NCBI RefSeq assembly: GCF_024753245.1
Contig: NZ_JANUGX010000034.1
Location: 1-64,000 of the forward strand
DNA length: 64,000 bases
Origin: Massilia norwichensis
Lineage (GTDB): Bacteria; Pseudomonadota; Gammaproteobacteria; Burkholderiales; Burkholderiaceae_D
Direction of reading: 5' to 3'
The position numbers and the translations under genes are program-made. The stretch's first letter is position 1. Every line of letters begins with the position of its first letter. Under the pieces are notes generated by a model, which saw only the letters and a program-made list of their open reading frames with translations, ran no database searches and had not been told where the DNA came from. This document shows, one piece after another, positions 10,923 through 18,776 of the stretch.

Positions 10923-11446
10923 TGGATTACTAAAACTTCATTTCCAGCGTCGCCCGCACGCTGCGGTGCAGCGGATTCAGGGTGCGGCTGGTCTGGGTGC
11001 CGACACCCGGCGTCGTGTAGCTGCTCTCGCTGATCGTGTCCTGGGCCAGCAGGTTGGCGGTCGCCACGCGCAGCTGCAGCTTCGGGTTGAACTTCCACAG
11101 CGCGTACAGATCGAGGTCGCGTCGCACCGATTGGTAGCTGATCTGGTTACCCGACACCCGCACGAAACCGCCGTTCTTGAAGACGTAGCTGCCGCCCAGG
11201 GTCAGCGGGCCGTTCCGGTAGTCCGCGCCGACGGTGGCCGACAGCGGGGTCTGGCCGTCCAGGCGGTTGTCCGGACCCGGCACCGAGCTCACCGTCGACC
11301 AGTTGCGCGACACGCTCGCACGCAGGTCGAGGTTGGTACTGGTCTGCATCACGGCTTTCAGCGGGAACTTGGCTTCCAGTTCGAGACCGTAGGTGCGCGC
11401 ATCGCCGCTATTGGTCGGCGACGAGATCCAGCGCGCGCCGTCGAAG

Positions 11447-11451
11447 CTCAC
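11447..11451. repeat. target-site duplication CTCAC, left copy
   Basis: CTCAC directly flanks the left end of the insertion sequence and is repeated at 12818-12822. Five base pairs is the duplication length known for IS2-group elements. Confidence 0.85.
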
Positions 11452-11488
11452 TGATCTTGCCCCGCTATTCCCAGACACAGTCTGATGC

Positions 11489-12400
11489 TTAGTTAGCGTC
11501 AGTTTCCAGAGCCTGACGCGGTCGCTCTTTTCTAAACATGCGCGGCGATTTATACCCCAGCGCGGAGTGAGGATGCACCTCGTTAAAATGCCTGAAGGCG
11601 TCAGGCAGCTGGGCCAGCACGACGACGCCGTCGCTGCGGTCCATGCCGCCGACGTAATCGCGTTTAAACGTGTTCACGAAGCTCTCAGCCATGCCATTCG
11701 ATTGTGGGCTGTTGACAGGCGTATGCACCGGCTTGATGCCCAGTTGATGCGCCAGGGCGTGCGTTTCAGTGGCCCGGAAAGCGCCGCCATTGTCGCTCAA
11801 GAATTCAAGCGTAATCGCCCGCTCGTCCGTGCTGCCAAAGCGTGCCTCTACCGCCTCGATCATCATGTCGCGCACCGGTTCGCCAGGCAGGCCACGGCCG
11901 ATCCAGGCACGCCAGGCGATGATCTCGCGGTCACAGCAGTCCTTCATGAATACGCCCGTCACGACGTCGCCGTTGTCGCAGGCGATCTCGAAGCCGTCCG
12001 AGCACCAGCGCTGGTTCGATTCCTCGACCGCTACCTTGCCATCATGAGCACGGCCACTGTCCCGGCGCTTGGGCGACTTCGGCAACAGCAAACCCTCCGA
12101 CTTCATCACGCGATACATGCGCTTGTGATTGACAGGCCGAAGGCCCATCAGGCTGCGCGTGCGGTTCACCAGGGCGCCGGCGCGGCGATAGCCGTAAGTC
12201 GGCAATGCCGTGATCTCGGCGCGTACGGCGTCGGCAATCATTGCGTCAGCAACCGGATCAAGCCTAGCCAACGTACGACCGTCGATCCAGTCTGCAGGAC
12301 GCGCAAGGCGATCAATCACGTTCGAGCGCGCTACACCAAGGACAGCACAGACCGGCTTCACTGGCCGTCCTTGTCCAATAAGGGTGAGCGCGCAATCCAC
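11489..12400 (-). CDS. IS2-group transposase OrfB (DDE integrase core)
   Basis: Catalytic domain of the transposase, normally made as an OrfAB fusion by -1 frameshifting at the A7G stretch 12400-12407. The DDE triad is visible: Asp in [11 protein letters not shown], Asp in [10 protein letters not shown] and Glu in [12 protein letters not shown], with 35 residues between the second Asp and Glu. [15 protein letters not shown] and [12 protein letters not shown] match IS2 OrfB closely. A GTG at 12400 overlapping the slip site could serve as an independent start. No disabling lesion is seen. Confidence 0.9.
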   Translation of the reverse strand: MDCALTLIGQGRPVKPVCAVLGVARSNVIDRLARPADWIDGRTLARLDPVADAMIADAVRAEITALPTYGYRRAGALVNRTRSLMGLRPVNHKRMYRVMKSEGLLLPKSPKRRDSGRAHDGKVAVEESNQRWCSDGFEIACDNGDVVTGVFMKDCCDREIIAWRAWIGRGLPGEPVRDMMIEAVEARFGSTDERAITLEFLSDNGGAFRATETHALAHQLGIKPVHTPVNSPQSNGMAESFVNTFKRDYVGGMDRSDGVVVLAQLPDAFRHFNEVHPHSALGYKSPRMFRKERPRQALETDAN

Positions 12401-12753
12401 TTTTTTTCGCGGGCCACCTCGACCGCTTCGCGCAGGATTTCCGCTTCCATCGTCTTCTTGCCGAGCATGCGCTGCAGTTGTGCGATCTGGGCGCGCGCGG
12501 CAGCCAGTTCGCTTGCCGGCACCACCGATTCGCCGGACTGTACTGCCACCAGAGCCCCTTCGCGCTCGAGCTTGCGCCAATTGAACAGCTGGCTGGCACT
12601 GATCCCGTGTTTGCGCGCGACCAGCGATACGCTCATCCCCGGCTCGTACGTTTCCTTGACCAGCGCAGCCTTTTCCTGCACTGACCAGCGACGGCGCCTC
12701 TCCTCCGACACCGTCACTACTTCGATGGTTTGGTTGTTCCTAGTCATATTCAC
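12358..12753 (-). CDS. IS2-group transposase OrfA (DNA-binding helix-turn-helix)
   Basis: 131 residues. The helix-turn-helix region ([37 protein letters not shown]) and the following coiled segment [20 protein letters not shown] are very like IS2 InsC; it ends with KKWIARSPL. It binds the inverted repeats and supplies the N-terminus of the OrfAB transposase. The start is GTG 12753 (weak AGGA upstream) or ATG 12747. The slip site A-AAA-AAG sits where REKKW is encoded, so part of the ribosomes shift into orfB. Confidence 0.9.
   Translation of the reverse strand: MNMTRNNQTIEVVTVSEERRRRWSVQEKAALVKETYEPGMSVSLVARKHGISASQLFNWRKLEREGALVAVQSGESVVPASELAAARAQIAQLQRMLGKKTMEAEILREAVEVAREKKWIARSPLLDKDGQ
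12400..12407 (-). promoter_or_regulatory. programmed -1 frameshift site (A-AAA-AAG)
   Basis: Seven A residues followed by G on the minus strand, in the frame A-AAA-AAG, are the classical IS3-family slippery heptamer. Slipping back one base joins OrfA residues ending REK to the OrfB frame beginning KVDCALTL. This is expected to make the active OrfAB transposase in limited amount. Confidence 0.8.
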
Positions 12754-12817
12754 AGTCGTATTCCTATCCCTAAGGATACTGCATCGACTGTGTCTGGTGG
12801 ATCAGGGGGCTATCTCA

Positions 12818-12822
12818 CTCAC
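12818..12822. repeat. target-site duplication CTCAC, right copy
   Basis: Direct repeat of 11447-11451, immediately outside the right end of the insertion sequence. Confidence 0.85.
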
Positions 12823-14566
12823 CAGGTTGCGCGTGTAGTCCGTAATGCGGCGCGTCGACACGCTGGCCGACAGCAGCGCGCCTTCGGCCCAGTAATGCTC
12901 GTAGGAGGCGTCGACGCCCAGCGCCAGTTCGGGCTTGAGGTTCGGGTTGCCGATCGTATCCGGTTCGGTCTGGCTGTTGTTCACCGAGGTGAAGCGGTGC
13001 GGGATGATCTGCTGCTGGCCCGGCGCCTTGTAGGTGCGGGTCACGGCCAGGCGCAGCTGGTCCCCCTTGGTACCGGGCAGCTTGTACAGCGTCTGCGCCA
13101 CCGGGCTCAGGACCGACGAGTTGTTCTTGATCTCGGCGTAGGTGTTGCCGGAGGTCGAGGTGCGGATGCCTTCCCAGCGCGCGCCCAGGTACACCGACCA
13201 GGCCGCGTCACGTTCCACTCGTCCTGGCCATACAAGGCCAGGCGCGTGACCTTCGATGCGTAGAACTCGTCGCCGCCCGGCAGCGGCGTGTTCGGGGCAG
13301 CAGCGTCACGCTCGCGGCGCGCATCGTCGCCGCCCTGGTAGCCGCCGTCCCAGCCGAAGGCCAGCGCATGGCCTTCGAAGCGGCCACTGGTGTACTTGCC
13401 GGTCGAGGCCAGGCCGCGCACGAGGACGTCCGACTTGATGAAGGCGCGCAGCGGGCCGGCTGCCGCATTGCCGCTGCCGAAGCGGTACATGGCATTGTCG
13501 GCGCCGACGTAGGTGCCGGTCAGCTTGGCGTCCAGCTTGGCGCCGGATTCGAACTTGTGGACCCAGTTCAGCTCCTGGCGGAACACGTGGTTGTGGTTGG
13601 TCATGCGCTGCTCGAGCCGCGGGTAGGCCGGCAGCGGCCCGACCAGGGTGTCGACGCTGCCCATCTCGGCCTGCATGAAGTTTGCCCAGTTGGCAAAAGT
13701 TTGCGCGGTCAGCGTGTCGCCGTTCTCGAAGGTGTAGTTCAGGCGCGGCGTCAGGTTGACGGCGCTGAACCTGGCATCCTGCGGCGTCGTGCTCTGGCGC
13801 AGGCCGGTCAGGCCGCCCGTCGCGTCGACGAAGGTTTCGACCGTCTCCGGGTCGCTGGTGAAACGGCTCTGGAAGGCATTCGCGGCAAACGAGTAGGACA
13901 ACTTGCCGAGCTTGTCCGACAGCTGCAGGTTCAGGGTCGGGCTCTTGATCGCGTGACCGTTGCCGAAACCGAGCTTCAGTTCGCGCTGCGCCGCCTTGAC
14001 CGCCTTCTTCAGCACGATGTTGACGGTGCCGGCGATCGACTGGGTCGAAAACTCTGCGCTGGCGGCGCGCAGTACTTCGATGCGTTCGATCACGTCCGGC
14101 GACAGCGAACTGATGTCAAAGCCCTGCGGGGCGCGCTCGCCGTTGATCAAGACCTGGGTATAGCCGCTGCCGAGGCCGCGCATCCGGATCTCGCCGCCGC
14201 GGCCGTTGCCACTAACGGTCACGCCCGGCACGCGTTTGAGCACGTCGAGCACGTTGGTATCGCCGTATTTGAGGATTTCCTCGTTGCTGACGACGATCTT
14301 GCTGGCGGTGTCGTCGCGGCGCGGATCGTAGGAGGACGCGGCGCCCTTCACCTCGACCTGCTGGATTTTTTGGGGTGCGTCCTGCGGCCTGGTTTCGGTC
14401 GAAACCGGCGCCTGCTGGGCGTGGACGGGCGCCATGACGGCCGCGACGGCGGCGGCGAGGAGGCTCAAGCGGAACGGAAAAGCGGCTGGCATGTCAAACT
14501 GTTCAGTGTTGAAATGGGGGCCATTGTCCGCCAGATCCCCCCCTTTTCATTGCCAACACGGAATTA

Positions 14567-14611
14567 TTTTTGATATGCATGCATCGAATGCGTATGCATG
14601 CATATCAAAAA
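14567..14611. promoter_or_regulatory. long perfect palindrome between receptor pseudogene and psd
   Basis: TTTTTGATATGCATGCAT (14567-14584) is followed after 9 nt by its exact reverse complement (14594-14611). The 45-bp dyad lies about 75 nt upstream of the receptor start and 77 nt upstream of psd, which is divergent. The internally repeated ATGCAT units look like half-sites for a dimeric or tetrameric regulator. It lacks a T tract placed for termination, so an operator is favoured. No regulator gene is next to it. Confidence 0.6.
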
Positions 14612-14654
14612 CGATGTCAAAATGCAACGCTGTTCCTTTGTCCGGCCTGCCCGT

Positions 14655-14660
14655 TATAAT
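14655..14660 (+). promoter_or_regulatory. putative -10 box of psd
   Basis: A perfect TATAAT lies 28 nt before the psd GTG start. The -35 is not clear; TTCCTT at 14633-14638 has 16-nt spacing but matches poorly. Confidence 0.45.
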
Positions 14661-14687
14661 CGGACATCTTTCATTCGAGGTTCTACC

Positions 14688-15545
14688 GTGTCCGATCGCC
14701 TTAAAGTCCTGCCACAATACCTGATGCCCAAGCAGCGCCTGACGACCTTCGCCGGCCGCGTCGCCGGGGCCAAGGGCGGCTCGATGACAACCAGGCTGAT
14801 CCGCTGGTTCGTCGGCAAATACGGCGTCAACATGGAAGAAGCCGAGAATCCGGACATCGCCAGCTACACCAGCTTCAACGATTTCTTCACCCGCCCGCTG
14901 AAGCCCGGCGTGCGGCCGCTGGCGAATGCCGCCTTCGTGTGCCCGGTCGACGGCGCGATCAGCCAGTTCGGCGCGATCGACGACCACCACATCCTGCAAG
15001 CCAAGGGCCACCGCTTCACCACCACCGAACTGGTGGGCGGCGACGCCGAACTGGCCAGGCAGTTCCAGCACGGCAGCTTTGCCAACCTCTACCTGTCGCC
15101 GAAGGATTACCACCGGCTGCACATGCCCTGCGACGGCAAGCTGACCCGCATGATCTATGTGCCGGGTGCCCTGTTCTCGGTGAATCCGACCACCGCGCGC
15201 GGTGTGCCCAACCTGTTCGCGCGCAACGAACGCGTGGTCTGCGTGTTCGAGTCCGAGCAGTATGGCCCCTTCGTGATGGTGCTGGTCGGCGCGACCATCG
15301 TCGGCAGCATGGCGACCGTGTGGCATGGCGTGGTCAATCCGAAGCGTCCGCAGAAGATCAGCGAATGGCGCTATGAGGACCAGAACATCGTGCTGATGAA
15401 AGGCGAAGAGATGGGTCGCTTCCTGCTGGGCTCGACCATCGTCATGCTGTTCAAGCCGAATACCATCGCCTTCAACCCGGACTGGGCGCCGGAGCGTTCG
15501 GTGCGGCTGGGCGAGTTGATGGGCGATTTTACGGGCGGCGCCTAA
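14688..15545 (+). CDS. psd: phosphatidylserine decarboxylase proenzyme
   Basis: 285 residues. The LGST motif in RFLLGSTIVMLF is the self-cleavage site where Ser becomes the pyruvoyl group, producing beta and alpha chains. NDFFTRPLKPGVRPL, PVDGAI, LYLSPKDYHRLHMP and VGATIVGSM are conserved in the family. It decarboxylates phosphatidylserine to phosphatidylethanolamine at the inner membrane. The start GTG 14688 has GAGG 7 nt upstream; the codons before it are not conserved-looking. It is preceded by TATAAT and a large palindrome, and followed by a hairpin element. Confidence 0.93.
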   Translation: MSDRLKVLPQYLMPKQRLTTFAGRVAGAKGGSMTTRLIRWFVGKYGVNMEEAENPDIASYTSFNDFFTRPLKPGVRPLANAAFVCPVDGAISQFGAIDDHHILQAKGHRFTTTELVGGDAELARQFQHGSFANLYLSPKDYHRLHMPCDGKLTRMIYVPGALFSVNPTTARGVPNLFARNERVVCVFESEQYGPFVMVLVGATIVGSMATVWHGVVNPKRPQKISEWRYEDQNIVLMKGEEMGRFLLGSTIVMLFKPNTIAFNPDWAPERSVRLGELMGDFTGGA

Positions 15546-15548
15546 AGT

Positions 15549-15672
15549 GTCGTTCCCGTGCAAACGGGAACCCATGCTGAGGTACCGGCCCTAGTCAGCC
15601 GGCGACACGAAGGCAGCTCCGAGGTCACGATTTCTGGTGTTCAGTATGGATTCCCGCCTGCGCGGGAATGAC
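15549..15672. repeat. paired-hairpin intergenic element (REP/BIME-like)
   Basis: The two ends are related inverted repeats, each itself a hairpin: GTTCCCGT-GCAA-ACGGGAAC (15552-15571) and ATTCCCGC-CTGC-GCGGGAAT (15650-15669). Read from outside, the left end GTCGTTCCCGTGCAAACGGG matches the right end GTCATTCCCGCGCAGGCGGG, and the match continues into CCATGCTGA versus CCATACTGA. It exactly fills the gap between the convergent psd and lysR genes. Similar CATTCCCGCG hairpins are dispersed in many proteobacterial genomes. It may also terminate transcription from both sides. Confidence 0.7.
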
Positions 15673-15674
15673 GG

Positions 15675-16601
15675 CTAGGCCGCCCTGCTCTCCGCCTGCT
15701 GCCGCACCCGCGCACAACAGGCCTCATCCAGCATATCCAGGAAGGCGCGGGTCTTGGCCGGCATCAGGCGCCGTCCCGGGAACACCGCCCAGCCGGTCGC
15801 CGCCGGCAAATCCCAGTCCGGCAGCACGCGCACCAGTTCCCCCTTCTTCAGCATCGGTCCCGCGAACAGGTCGGAACTGGCCGCGATGCCGGCGCCGCCG
15901 CAGGCGATGCGCGCCAGCAGCTCCGGCGAATTCGCCGTCAGGCGCGCCGTCACCTGGCGCTCCCAGCGCGTCTTGCCGCGCTCCAGCACCCATTGCGCGG
16001 CCCCACCGTTGCGGCTCAGGATACACAGCAGGTCGTGGCTCAAGAGGTCGTCCGGATGCTCGGGCAGGCCGCGCTGCGCGATATACGAAGGCGCCGCATA
16101 CAGGCCGAAACGCTCCAGCGAGACGCGGCGCGCGTTCAGGGTCGAATCCTCGGGCAGGTCGCCCATGCGGATCGCGATGTCGAAGCCCTCGGCGACCAGG
16201 TCGACCCGGCGCGGCGACAAATCCAGCTCCAGCGACACCGCCGGATAGCGCGCCAGGAAGCGCGACATCATCTCGGTCATGCCGAGGTTGGCGAAGTCGC
16301 CCGGCATCGAGATCCTCAGCTTGCCGCTTGGTTCGGCCTGGCGATGCAGGGCCAGCGCGCCGGCCGCATCGACCTCTTCCGCCACCTTGCGCGCGTGCTC
16401 GAGCAGGCTCTCGCCGAACTCGGTCAGCACCAGCCGACGCGTGGTGCGCTGCAGGAGGCGCTCGCCCAGGCAAGCCTCAAGCATGGCGATGCGGCGTGAC
16501 ACCGTCGATTTCGGCAAGTCCAGGCGCTGGGCCGCCATGCTGAAACTGCCGGCCTCGACGATGCGGGCGAAAAGCAGCAGGTCATTCGGTTCGAGGTGCA
16601 T
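15675..16601 (-). CDS. LysR family transcriptional regulator
   Basis: 308 residues. The N-terminal winged helix-turn-helix is at about 5-62 (LLLFARIVEAGSFSMAAQRL, LPKSTVSRRIAMLE) and the periplasmic-binding-like effector domain at about 90-295. It is divergent from the azoreductase gene, the usual layout for a LysR activator and its target. The 109-nt gap between them contains TCCATTC-N18-GAATGGA, a possible binding site. The effector is unknown; quinones or electrophiles are reasonable guesses given the azoreductase and pirin targets. Confidence 0.9.
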   Translation of the reverse strand: MHLEPNDLLLFARIVEAGSFSMAAQRLDLPKSTVSRRIAMLEACLGERLLQRTTRRLVLTEFGESLLEHARKVAEEVDAAGALALHRQAEPSGKLRISMPGDFANLGMTEMMSRFLARYPAVSLELDLSPRRVDLVAEGFDIAIRMGDLPEDSTLNARRVSLERFGLYAAPSYIAQRGLPEHPDDLLSHDLLCILSRNGGAAQWVLERGKTRWERQVTARLTANSPELLARIACGGAGIAASSDLFAGPMLKKGELVRVLPDWDLPAATGWAVFPGRRLMPAKTRAFLDMLDEACCARVRQQAESRAA

Positions 16602-16628
16602 GATTGTTCCACCGGTTGAATAATGTTA

Positions 16629-16660
16629 TCCATTCTAGCGTCTTCCGCGCGATGAATGGA
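16629..16660. promoter_or_regulatory. inverted repeat in the lysR-azoR intergenic region
   Basis: TCCATTC (16629-16635) and GAATGGA (16654-16660) form 7-bp arms separated by 18 nt between the two divergent starts. It is a candidate LysR site, though it is not a strict T-N11-A motif. Confidence 0.35.
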
Positions 16661-16710
16661 ACCGCTAAAGTGTCTCCATCGATACACCAACCGACCCAAG
16701 GAAACGAACC

Positions 16711-17304
16711 ATGAACATCCTGCAGATCAATTCCAGCGTCCGCGGCGCCAGCTCCGAATCGAACCGCGTGGCCGGCAACATCGTCGCCAAGGTGAGCGCC
16801 GCCAACCCGGGCGCCAAAGTGGTCGTGCGCGACCTGGGCGCCAACGCCCATCCGATCCTGGACGAAGCCGCCCTGGGCGCCCTGTTCACCCCGGCTGAGC
16901 AGCGCACCCCGGAACAGGCTGCCCGCGTGGCCCTGGACGACGCGCTGATCGCCGAAGTGCAGGCTGCAGACGTGGTCGTGATCGGCGCCCCGATGTACAA
17001 CTTCGGCATGCCGATCCAGCTGAAGACCTGGTTCGACGCCATCGCCCGCGCCGGCGTCACCTTCCGCTATACCGAAAGCGGTCCGGAAGGCCTGCTGAAA
17101 GGCAAGAAAGTCTTCGTGGCGACCGCCCGCGGCGGCATCTACCCGGAAGACGCGGACCCGCAAGTGCCGCACATCCGCATGCTGCTGAACTTCCTGGGCA
17201 TGACCGACTCGACCTTCGTGTACTCGAACGGTCAGTCGATGGGTCCGGATGCGGCCAGCAAGGGCCAGGCTGAAGCCGACGCCGTCGTCGCTGCCATCGC
17301 CTGA
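16711..17304 (+). CDS. azoR: FMN-dependent NADH-azoreductase
   Basis: 197 residues, the usual AzoR length. The flavodoxin-like fold begins with [18 protein letters not shown] (FMN phosphate loop); [17 protein letters not shown] and ATARGGIY are the other FMN contacts. These dimeric cytoplasmic enzymes reduce quinones and azo compounds with NADH by a two-electron mechanism. RBS AGGA is 7 nt upstream. It is probably activated by the divergent LysR regulator and co-transcribed with the pirin gene 17 nt downstream, a common pairing for quinone or electrophile stress. Confidence 0.93.
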   Translation: MNILQINSSVRGASSESNRVAGNIVAKVSAANPGAKVVVRDLGANAHPILDEAALGALFTPAEQRTPEQAARVALDDALIAEVQAADVVVIGAPMYNFGMPIQLKTWFDAIARAGVTFRYTESGPEGLLKGKKVFVATARGGIYPEDADPQVPHIRMLLNFLGMTDSTFVYSNGQSMGPDAASKGQAEADAVVAAIA

Positions 17305-17321
17305 GTTTTAGGGAGATCGAG

Positions 17322-18203
17322 ATGGAACAGCAAGTGGCAGTGGAAGTCGCACCGGAGCGCGTGGAACGCAGCCGCCGCATCGAGCGCGTACTCGGCGGCC
17401 AGTTCGTTATGGATGGCGCGGGCGTGAAGATCAACCGCGTCCTCACCCAGCCGCTGCAGCGCCGTCTCGATCCCTTCCTGATGCTGGACGCCTTCGGCAG
17501 CGACAAGGCCGGCGACTACATCGCCGGCTTTCCGGAGCATCCGCACCGCGGCTTCGAGACCGTCACCTACATGCTGGCCGGACGCATGCGCCACCGCGAC
17601 AGCGCCGGCAACGAAGGCCTGGTCAGCGATGGCGGCGTGCAGTGGATGACGGCCGGCCGCGGCGTGGCCCACTCCGAAATGCCGGAGCAGAACGAAGGCC
17701 TGATGGAAGGCTTTCAGGTGTGGCTCAACCTGCCGGCCAGGGACAAGATGTGCGCGCCCTGGTACCGCGACATCCCGGCCGAGGAAGTGCCGCGCTTTAC
17801 GCTGGCGTCGGGCGCCGCGGTGCAGGTGATCGCTGGCCGCACGCATGGCGTCGAGGGCGCCGTGCAGCGCGAAGCGACCCAGCCGCTGTACCTCGACATC
17901 CAGCTGCCGCAAGGCGTGGAATTCGAACAGCCGCTGCCCGCCGGGCACAACGCCTTCTTCTACGTCTACCGCGGCGAGGTGGTGGTCGATGGCAAGGCGG
18001 TGCCGCAGGCGCGCATGGCCATCCTCGACAATGCCCAAGGCGCCGACGGCGTGCGCATCAAGGCGGACGTGGACACGCGCCTGATCCTGATCGCCGGGCG
18101 TCCGCTGAACGAACCGATCGCGCAGTACGGCCCCTTCGTGATGAACACGAATGCCGAGGTGTTCCAGGCGGTCGAGGACTACCGCGCCGGGCGTTTCGGC
18201 TGA
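17322..18203 (+). CDS. pirin family protein
   Basis: 293-residue bicupin. The N-terminal pirin cupin holds the metal-binding pattern HPHRGFETVTYMLAG, and a second cupin domain occupies the C-terminal half (LPAGHNAFFYVYRGEV). Some bacterial pirins are quercetin 2,3-dioxygenases; others are redox sensors. RBS GGGAG precedes the ATG, 17 nt after azoR, indicating co-transcription. The azoreductase/pirin/LysR set suggests a response to aromatic or quinone stress. Confidence 0.9.
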   Translation: MEQQVAVEVAPERVERSRRIERVLGGQFVMDGAGVKINRVLTQPLQRRLDPFLMLDAFGSDKAGDYIAGFPEHPHRGFETVTYMLAGRMRHRDSAGNEGLVSDGGVQWMTAGRGVAHSEMPEQNEGLMEGFQVWLNLPARDKMCAPWYRDIPAEEVPRFTLASGAAVQVIAGRTHGVEGAVQREATQPLYLDIQLPQGVEFEQPLPAGHNAFFYVYRGEVVVDGKAVPQARMAILDNAQGADGVRIKADVDTRLILIAGRPLNEPIAQYGPFVMNTNAEVFQAVEDYRAGRFG

Positions 18204-18291
18204 CCGACCGTCCTCTTGTGTTTTACCGCGCGGGCGGGCGAAGCACCTTCGCCCCCTGCGCTTCTGTCTTTTCTTCCGCTACACTAGCGGC

Positions 18292-18762
18292 ATGCCGCTG
18301 ATAGACCAACTTGCCACCTTGCTCGGGCGCGCCAGCCGCGCACTCGGGTTCGATTCCGCCGACGCCTTCCCGCCGGGCCACCGCTACGCGCACACGCGCT
18401 GGGACAAGGCCTATTTCGACATTCCCTCCGACTGGAAACCCGAGCGCATCGAGCAGGCCATCGCCGAGGCCATCACGAATACGCCCAGCGTGTTCGGCTA
18501 CATCGCGCACCCGACCCCACGCATGCAGCGCGCCCTGCTCGGCGTGATCCACGGCCGCCTGCGCCGCGGCGGCACGCCGCCCAACGAGCTGCTGGCGATG
18601 CTGATCGAGGCCTACGCCAGCCCGCGCACGCCGGAAGCGGTGCCGGGCCTGCGCGCCGCCATCGCCGCTACCTTCGGCTACGATCCGTCGATGCGGGTGG
18701 CGCACCTGGCGGCCTGGCTGGCGGACATGCCGGCCGCTTTCGACGTCATCGACGCCGGCTGA
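18292..18762 (+). CDS. hypothetical protein (156 residues)
   Basis: I do not recognise a family. The protein is soluble-looking with no signal peptide or membrane segment; WDKAYFDIPSDWKPERIEQAIAEAI and RRGGTPPNELLAMLIEAY look structured and helical, and codon usage is typical of the neighbours. ATG 18292 lies only 8 nt after a TACACT that could be a -10 box, and no Shine-Dalgarno is visible, so the transcript could be nearly leaderless. It ends 15 nt from the convergent acyltransferase gene. Confidence 0.7.
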   Translation: MPLIDQLATLLGRASRALGFDSADAFPPGHRYAHTRWDKAYFDIPSDWKPERIEQAIAEAITNTPSVFGYIAHPTPRMQRALLGVIHGRLRRGGTPPNELLAMLIEAYASPRTPEAVPGLRAAIAATFGYDPSMRVAHLAAWLADMPAAFDVIDAG

Positions 18763-18776
18763 AACCCGGCCCTCCT

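Larger units (their letters stand above)
11452..12817 (-). mobile_element. complete IS3-family, IS2-group insertion sequence (1366 bp)
   Basis: The ends are related inverted repeats: left TGATCTTGCCCCGC and right (read inward) TGAGATAGCCCCCTG, both leading into CCAGACACAGTC about 20 nt inside. It carries orfA and orfB in the arrangement of IS2, with a slippery A-AAA-AAG for -1 frameshifting. It is flanked by CTCAC on both sides and, when removed with one duplicate, restores the reading frame of the TonB receptor. Both transposase frames look intact, so the element may still be mobile. Confidence 0.92.
10930..14492 (-). pseudogene. TonB-dependent receptor, interrupted by IS element and frameshift
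   Basis: Fragments of one outer-membrane receptor. The N-terminal part (14492 to about 13205) has a signal peptide ending near HAQQAP, a plug domain (VPGVTVSGNGRGGEIRMRGL, INGERAP) and early barrel strands. The frame then shifts by one base at about 13201-13210: NVT is followed in the next frame by DAAWSVYLGARWEG, best explained by a 1-nt loss. The middle part runs to the IS at 12818. The C-terminal part resumes at 11451 and ends at 10930 with LEMKF, a terminal Phe typical of barrel proteins. Removing the IS and one 5-bp duplicate gives continuous YTRNLVSFDGARWISSP. The ligand is unknown. Confidence 0.9.

Noticed and set aside
7767-10930. Attachment sites or tRNA flanking the Gabija island
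   Set aside because: No direct repeat, tRNA 3' end or integrase could be found on either side; the mode of entry is unknown.
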